Assembly: GCA_044507775.1 (NCBI GenBank)
Contig: JBIQIY010000009.1
Location: 1-64,000 of the forward strand
Reading direction: 5' to 3'
Length of the DNA stretch: 64,000 nucleotides
Source of the DNA: Chryseosolibacter sp044507775
GTDB taxonomy: Bacteria > Bacteroidota > Bacteroidia > Cytophagales > Cyclobacteriaceae
This document shows positions 59,645 through 64,000 of the stretch, piece by piece. Both the position numbers and the translations under genes were made by a program. Each line of letters starts with the position of its first letter. Within the stretch, counting starts at the first letter, position 1. The notes below the pieces were generated by a model. It worked only from the letters and a program-made list of their open reading frames with translations, was not told the origin of the DNA and ran no database searches.

Positions 59645-60871
59645 TCACATATTCTTGACAATCTCCTCGCCAAATTCAGAGCACTTCAGCAGCGTGGCTC
59701 CTTCCATCAAGCGGTGGAAATCGTACGTCACACGCTTGGCGGCGATGGCGTTCTCGAGACCTTTATAAATGAGATCGGCAACTTCCTGCCAACGCATGTA
59801 TTCAAACATCATCGCGCCTGACAATATCACGGAACCTGGATTAACTTTATCCTGGCCAGCGTACTTCGGAGCAGTACCGTGCGTAGCTTCAAAAATTGCG
59901 TGGCCGGTGACATAATTGATATTTGCGCCGGGGGCAATTCCAATTCCCCCAACGATCGCGGCGAGCGCATCTGAAATGTAATCGCCGTTCAGGTTGAGCG
60001 TTGCAACGACAGAGTATTCATCCGGCCGAAGCAGGATCTGTTGAAGGAACGCGTCTGCAATGGCATCTTTGATAATAAGCTTGTGGCCATCTTTCTCGAT
60101 GACTTGCCAGGGGCCGCCGTCGAGGTCCTTGGCGCCGAATTCATTCTTCGCCAAAGCATATCCCCAGTCGCGGAAGCTGCCTTCCGTGAACTTCATGATA
60201 TTGCCCTTGTGCACAAGAGTAAGGCTCGGTTTCTTGTTCTCCAAAGCGAATTCAAGCGCGGAGCGCACAAGGCGCTCGGTTCCTTCCTTCGAAACCGGCT
60301 TGATACCAATGCTTGCCGTCTTAGGGAAGCGGATCTTCTTAAAGTTCTTCGGAAATGTCTGCTCGAAGAAGGTGAGAAATTTCTTGTTATCTTCTGTGCC
60401 TTCCTGGAACTCGATGCCCGCGTAGATATCCTCCGTATTCTCGCGGAAGAGAACCATATCCGTTTTTTGAGGTTCCCTCACCGGTGACGGAACACCCTTG
60501 AACCACCTGACAGGTCTCACACAGGCATACAGATCCAGTTCCTGCCTGAGAGCAACATTGAGAGACCGGATTCCACCACCGACCGGTGTGGTCAGCGGAC
60601 CCTTGATCCCAACCAGATATTCGCGGAAAGTACTGAGGGTTTCTTCGGGTAGCCAGTTGTTTACTTTCTTAAACGCCTTCTCACCTGCGAGAACTTCTTT
60701 CCAGTTTATCTTTCTTTTTCCTTTGTATGCTTTTTCTACAGCAGCATCGAACACGTGCTTGGAGGCCGGCCAAATATCTACACCGGTTCCATCGCCTTCA
60801 ATAAACGGTATGGTTGGATTGTCAGGAACCACCAGCTTCCCATTGCTGATGGTGATTTTTTGATCACTCAT
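59645..60871 (-). CDS. icd: NADP-dependent isocitrate dehydrogenase
   Basis: Converts isocitrate to 2-oxoglutarate in the TCA cycle. The 408 residues are of the E. coli type: NPTIPFIEGDGTGVDIWPAS, LYACVRPVRWFKGVPSPVRE, FRENTEDIYAGIEF, LTLVHKGNIMKFTEGSFRDW and MNLNGDYISD-type TLNLNGDYISDALAAIVGGI. EATHGTAPKYAGQDKVNPGS keeps the Lys-Tyr pair that selects NADP. A -7 element TAATTTTG (60925-60918, minus) lies 47 bp upstream but no good -33 was seen. Confidence 0.97.
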   Translation of the reverse strand: MSDQKITISNGKLVVPDNPTIPFIEGDGTGVDIWPASKHVFDAAVEKAYKGKRKINWKEVLAGEKAFKKVNNWLPEETLSTFREYLVGIKGPLTTPVGGGIRSLNVALRQELDLYACVRPVRWFKGVPSPVREPQKTDMVLFRENTEDIYAGIEFQEGTEDNKKFLTFFEQTFPKNFKKIRFPKTASIGIKPVSKEGTERLVRSALEFALENKKPSLTLVHKGNIMKFTEGSFRDWGYALAKNEFGAKDLDGGPWQVIEKDGHKLIIKDAIADAFLQQILLRPDEYSVVATLNLNGDYISDALAAIVGGIGIAPGANINYVTGHAIFEATHGTAPKYAGQDKVNPGSVILSGAMMFEYMRWQEVADLIYKGLENAIAAKRVTYDFHRLMEGATLLKCSEFGEEIVKNM

Positions 60872-61213
60872 TATCTAGCGGTTTAAATTGAGTTAAATGA
60901 AGCTTTGAAAAAGCGCCCAAAATTAATCAGTATTACCGGATTTTATGGCTTAAGCCGCAAAAAAACACCTTTTATCGAAGATTAATTTTTCCGCCGCAAA
61001 GTGTGTCTGCCCTTCGCATCGGGGGCGGTATGTGTTAACTTTGTGCCGACGCGTTGGACCGGCCACGCATCATCGACCTGAAAGCTGTTTTTTTAGCCCG
61101 TTACATCGATTGTTAGACGAATTCCGAAGTCCGTCACGTTTTACTTTCGGGTTGCACGTGTGCCTCATAATAATTAGTGACCCATTGCGTTCGCATAACA
61201 CTGACCAAACTCC
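60872..61213. other. Divergent 342-bp spacer between icd and the CAP-domain gene
   Basis: No gene is supported here; a 61-codon frame at 61032 lacks recognisable features. The minus strand has the icd -7 element TAATTTTG (60925-60918). The plus strand has TTCG (61013-61016), 19 nt and TAACTTTG (61036-61043), a candidate promoter for the CAP gene with a leader of about 165 nt. Nothing else distinctive was seen. Confidence 0.5.
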
Positions 61214-61837
61214 ATGAGATCAATAATCTTCATATCACTTGTTATACTGCTGCAATCATCGGTATCGGTCGGAAGACTCCCCGCAGACAAGACTACCGCT
61301 TGCCTCTCATCCGAAGAGAAAAAGCTCTACGACCTGATGATGGACTATCGCAAATCAAAAGGTCTGGACCCCATCCGGATTTCTGCCAGTCTTACAAAGG
61401 TAGCCCAGGCACACGCGCGCGATCTTGCCACGAACTACAAGTTCGATCCCGGAAACAAATGCAATCCGCATAGTTGGTCTTCGAAAGGGAAGTGGTCGTC
61501 CTGCTGTTATACCAACGATCATAAGAAAGCGGAATGCATGTGGAACAAGCCAAAGGAGATCGCCGGATATGAGAGCCCGGGTTATGAAATTGCCTACTAC
61601 AGTTCCGCGGGTGCCACAGCCGTGGAAGGCCTGGAGGGCTGGAAGAAGAGTCCATCGCACAATCCGCTGATCATTAATGACGGGATCTGGCAGAAGGCAA
61701 ACTGGAAAGCCATCGGAATCGGCTTCTACGGCGAATATGGTGTTGTGTGGTTCGGCGAGCTTGAGGATGCGGCTCCTGTCGACATGTGCCCTGACGGCAA
61801 TCCTAATACTTCTCGTCCTCGTTCGGAAAAGCTTTAG
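61214..61837 (+). CDS. Secreted CAP (SCP/PR-1-like) domain protein
   Basis: The 207-residue protein has a signal peptide (about 1-20, IIFISLVILLQSSVSVG) and a CAP-like domain. Its parts are EKKLYDLMMDYRKSKGLDPI, LTKVAQAHARDLA, the central SPSHNPLII and the closing WKAIGIGFYGEYGVVWFGEL. Several cysteines (CNPHSW, SSCCYTND, AECMW) could form disulfides outside the cytoplasm. Role unknown. Its last 35 bp overlap the 3' end of panB on the other strand. Confidence 0.85.
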   Translation: MRSIIFISLVILLQSSVSVGRLPADKTTACLSSEEKKLYDLMMDYRKSKGLDPIRISASLTKVAQAHARDLATNYKFDPGNKCNPHSWSSKGKWSSCCYTNDHKKAECMWNKPKEIAGYESPGYEIAYYSSAGATAVEGLEGWKKSPSHNPLIINDGIWQKANWKAIGIGFYGEYGVVWFGELEDAAPVDMCPDGNPNTSRPRSEKL

Positions 61838-62621
61838 ATTTCACGTCCGAAACGTAGTTGCGCACTGCATCGGTGACAACAGAATCCAGGTCGGCATACC
61901 TTCTCAGGAACCGGGGTTTGAATTCTTTATTAATACCCAGCATATCCTGCATAACGAGCACCTGGCCGTCAGTATCGGCGCCTGCTCCTATTCCGATCGT
62001 CGGAATGGGTATCGATGTGGTAACCTCTTTCGCGAGGGCTGCCGGAATTTTTTCCAGGACGACTCCAAAGCACCCGCACTCGGCGAGCAGCTGCGCGTCA
62101 GCCACCAGTTTTTTCGCTTCTTCTTCCGCTTTAGCGCGCACGGTATAAGTTCCGAACTTGTAAATAGACTGGGGCGTCAGGCCGAGGTGTCCCATCACCG
62201 GGATTCCTGCGCTGAGGATACGATCCACCGACTCCTTTACTTCGCGCCCGCCTTCCAGCTTTACCGCGTGTGCGCCGGCTTCCTTCATGATGCGAATCGC
62301 CGACCGGAGCGCTTCACCCGAGTCACCCTGATACGTTCCGAATGGAAGATCGACAACGACGAGCGCGCGTTTTACAGCGCGGATTACGGATGCCGCATGA
62401 TAGATCATCTGATCCAGTGTAATCGGAAGTGTGGTCTCATGCCCGGCCATCACATTAGACGCCGAGTCACCCACGAGGATAACATCAACGAGCGACGCAT
62501 CGATAATCTTGGCCATGCTGTAATCATAAGCTGTGAGCATCGCGATCTTTTCGCCGCGGTTCTTCATCTCCTGCAGCTGGTGCGTAGTGATTTTCTTTAC
62601 TTCCTGTTTGTGAACTGACAT
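61803..62621 (-). CDS. panB: 3-methyl-2-oxobutanoate hydroxymethyltransferase
   Basis: First step of pantothenate synthesis, adding a hydroxymethyl group from methylene-tetrahydrofolate to ketoisovalerate. Start at 62621 (MSVHKQEVKKITTHQLQEMK) gives 272 residues; a start at 62672 adds 17 residues unlike the family. Motifs are KIAMLTAYDYSMAKIID, VGDSASNVMAGHETTLPITL, DLPFGTYQG, HLGLTPQSIYKFGTY and TIGIGAGADTDGQVLVMQDM. It is 19 bp downstream of the phosphoribosyltransferase gene. Confidence 0.96.
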   Translation of the reverse strand: MSVHKQEVKKITTHQLQEMKNRGEKIAMLTAYDYSMAKIIDASLVDVILVGDSASNVMAGHETTLPITLDQMIYHAASVIRAVKRALVVVDLPFGTYQGDSGEALRSAIRIMKEAGAHAVKLEGGREVKESVDRILSAGIPVMGHLGLTPQSIYKFGTYTVRAKAEEEAKKLVADAQLLAECGCFGVVLEKIPAALAKEVTTSIPIPTIGIGAGADTDGQVLVMQDMLGINKEFKPRFLRRYADLDSVVTDAVRNYVSDVKSKAFPNEDEKY

Positions 62622-62640
62622 CGGGATGAAATTAGTATTG

Positions 62641-63144
62641 CTAGCGCACGTATACGGCGGTCTCTTTTCCAAGTGTTACTTCCACGTGATCGCGGATGGT
62701 CGTGGCGAGCTCATACCCTGTATACTCCGGATAAACAGGAAAGAGCGTATGACTTCGGTTAACCAGTACTGCCGTCTCGATCTTCTTGACCTCAATGTTC
62801 AGAAAAGGTTTGAGACCGTAGGCGAAAGTTCGTCCGGTATTTAGTACGTCGTCTACGAGTATGATGCACTTTTTTTGAAGATCCTTTAGATTGCAGTCCA
62901 GCGTCACGTCCGATTGCTGCGGCGCCAGCTTGTCCAGCGTCACCTTAACCAGAATGGTCTTGATCGGCGAAATGGATTCGATCTCCTTGATCAAGAGGCG
63001 CGCCAGCACATATCCCTGCCCGTCTATTCCGGCGACAACAATCGTCTTCTCATTGAAGTTGTGTTCGTAAATTTCATAGGCCATCCGGCGGATCTTTTGC
63101 TTCACCTGGACGGAATCGAGAATCAAACTTCTTTCTGATACCAT
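62641..63144 (-). CDS. Phosphoribosyltransferase family protein (PyrR-like)
   Basis: The 167-residue protein has the type I PRTase fold with the PRPP loop CIILVDDVLNTGRTFAYGL and the start SERSLILDSVQVKQKIRRMA. It resembles PyrR (uracil phosphoribosyltransferase and pyr regulator) more than hypoxanthine transferases. No pyr gene or attenuator is beside it, so the regulatory role is unproven. It lies 2 bp after the Lrp-family gene. Confidence 0.85.
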   Translation of the reverse strand: MVSERSLILDSVQVKQKIRRMAYEIYEHNFNEKTIVVAGIDGQGYVLARLLIKEIESISPIKTILVKVTLDKLAPQQSDVTLDCNLKDLQKKCIILVDDVLNTGRTFAYGLKPFLNIEVKKIETAVLVNRSHTLFPVYPEYTGYELATTIRDHVEVTLGKETAVYVR

Positions 63145-63146
63145 TA

Positions 63147-63623
63147 TTAACTGGGAATAGGCATTGACTTACTGTCTTTAAACGTAGACAGGATCACCAT
63201 GGACTGAAGGCTGTCCACAACATCAATATTGGAAACGCGCTCAAGCATGAGTTGCTGGTAGGCGGCAATATCCACGCAGACGATCTTCAGAATAAAGTCC
63301 CCCGCGCCTGTTACGTGGTGACATTCAACAATTTCCGGGATCCTCTTGATCGCCGAGATAAACTTTTCAATGTTGTCCTTATTATGTCCCTTCAGCGAAG
63401 CCATGACAAAAGTGCTAACGCCCAAGCCGACGGCGGCCGGGTCAATCACAGCGTGATAGCTCTTGATAACGCCAGAGCCCTCAAGCTTGTTCACCCTCTC
63501 GAGGGTCGGCGCAGGCGATAGGCCGATCTCTTTGGCAAGTTGGGCATTTGTAATGTTGGAATTGGCCTGCAGGATTTCAAGTATTTTGCGGTCTGTCGCG
63601 TCAATTTTTATGTTGGCTTTCAT
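63147..63623 (-). CDS. Lrp/AsnC family transcriptional regulator
   Basis: About 158 residues from ATG 63623 (MKANIKIDATDRKILEILQA); a start at 63656 would add 11 residues. It has the N-terminal winged HTH (NITNAQLAKEIGLSPAPTLE, RVNKLEGSGVIKSYHAVIDP) and the C-terminal RAM ligand-binding domain (ECHHVTGAGDFILKIVCVDI). Such regulators respond to amino acids and bind as octamers. Target genes are not evident. A -7-like TATTTTTG (63724-63717, minus) lies about 95 bp upstream without a clear -33. Confidence 0.93.
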   Translation of the reverse strand: MKANIKIDATDRKILEILQANSNITNAQLAKEIGLSPAPTLERVNKLEGSGVIKSYHAVIDPAAVGLGVSTFVMASLKGHNKDNIEKFISAIKRIPEIVECHHVTGAGDFILKIVCVDIAAYQQLMLERVSNIDVVDSLQSMVILSTFKDSKSMPIPS

Positions 63624-63745
63624 AAAATGTAATTTCTTCGTCAAGGAATCACGCAAAACGGATTTTTGAATGTTTTTTGTACGGCGTTACGCGAACCCTG
63701 CCAAATTTTATTTGGGCAAAAATAGCGGAAAAACCCAATAACCCA

Positions 63746-64000
63746 TCATCCTAAGAGTCCCAAAGATTGATAGATCTCTCTATACTTTCGGATCCCGCTG
63801 CGCAAATCAAACTTTCCCACTAGCATTTGCCTGTTTTCAACGGGCGTGAAGGTACGGAGTTGCGACACAACTCGCTCATGGTCGGCCTTTTCCTTGCAAA
63901 GAATCAGGGGAAAACCGGCTTGCGCCAAATCGTCGATGTCGCCCCACCCCGGGTTGGCAACAACGGGTAGATTCATCGCCCATGCTTCAGCAATTTTGGT
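63746..64000 (-). CDS. Glycosyltransferase family 4-like protein, C-terminal part
   Basis: Only the last 84 codons are inside the window; the gene enters from the right edge. The visible sequence TKIAEAWAMNLPVVANPGWG matches the donor-binding E-x-x motif region of GT-B glycosyltransferases (PTKxxEAxAxGxPV). It is followed by DIDDLAQAGFPLI and a terminal helix. Donor and acceptor cannot be told. Confidence 0.75.
   Translation of the reverse strand, partial: TKIAEAWAMNLPVVANPGWGDIDDLAQAGFPLILCKEKADHERVVSQLRTFTPVENRQMLVGKFDLRSGIRKYREIYQSLGLLG

Overview
This is a chromosomal window from a Bacteroidota bacterium, most likely of the order Cytophagales. The reasons are: promoters of the phylum type (TTTG, 18-20 nt, TAnnTTTG); few visible Shine-Dalgarno sequences; a DUF3467 gene beside rpoC; rplQ followed by carA and eno; and zinc-free forms of S4, S14 and L36. 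No rRNA gene is present. The order and family placement is inference.

Layout. 1-985 is a non-coding array of long tandem units rich in palindromes. 1004-7091 (minus) holds an outer-membrane protein, a DivIC/FtsB division protein, a PIF1-like helicase with a C-terminal HTH, enolase and carA; a long inverted minisatellite fills the eno-helicase gap. 7262-22040 (minus) is the S10-spc-alpha ribosomal supercluster from rplC to rplQ, with secY, map, infA and rpoA. It has a promoter before rplC and a second, internal one before rpsH. rplP (L16) carries an in-frame TAA at codon 35. 22229-37852 (plus) is an unrelated block: a FecCD-type ABC transporter pair, an alpha-glucan phosphorylase, a flavoprotein plus membrane 4Fe-4S protein, a glycosyltransferase cluster, a MOSC protein, HemJ, SCO, cytochrome c, XdhC and MocA. 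This block separates rpsJ from rplC, which are usually adjacent.

37948-55525 (minus) is the other half of the gene-expression supercluster: tRNA-Tyr, tRNA-Gly, tRNA-Thr, tuf // tRNA-Trp, secE, nusG, rplK, rplA, rplJ, rplL, rpoB, rpoC, DUF3467 // rpsL, rpsG, fusA, rpsJ. Each // marks a transcription boundary with a new consensus promoter; a strong terminator precedes the first, and a candidate hairpin lies at the second. A terminator also follows rpsJ. 55653-64000 is ordinary housekeeping: DciA-like DUF721 and recF, pdhA, a membrane TPR protein, ribH, icd, a CAP-domain protein, panB, a PyrR-like phosphoribosyltransferase, an Lrp/AsnC regulator and the end of a family-4 glycosyltransferase.

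The most notable points are the nonsense codon in rplP; an extended motif shared by the five translation and transcription-machinery promoters; two tRNA 3'-end duplicates broken by palindromes; the inverted minisatellite; a perfect 34-bp palindrome beside tRNA-Thr; and the split of the ribosomal supercluster. No CRISPR array, prophage or insertion-sequence transposase was seen.
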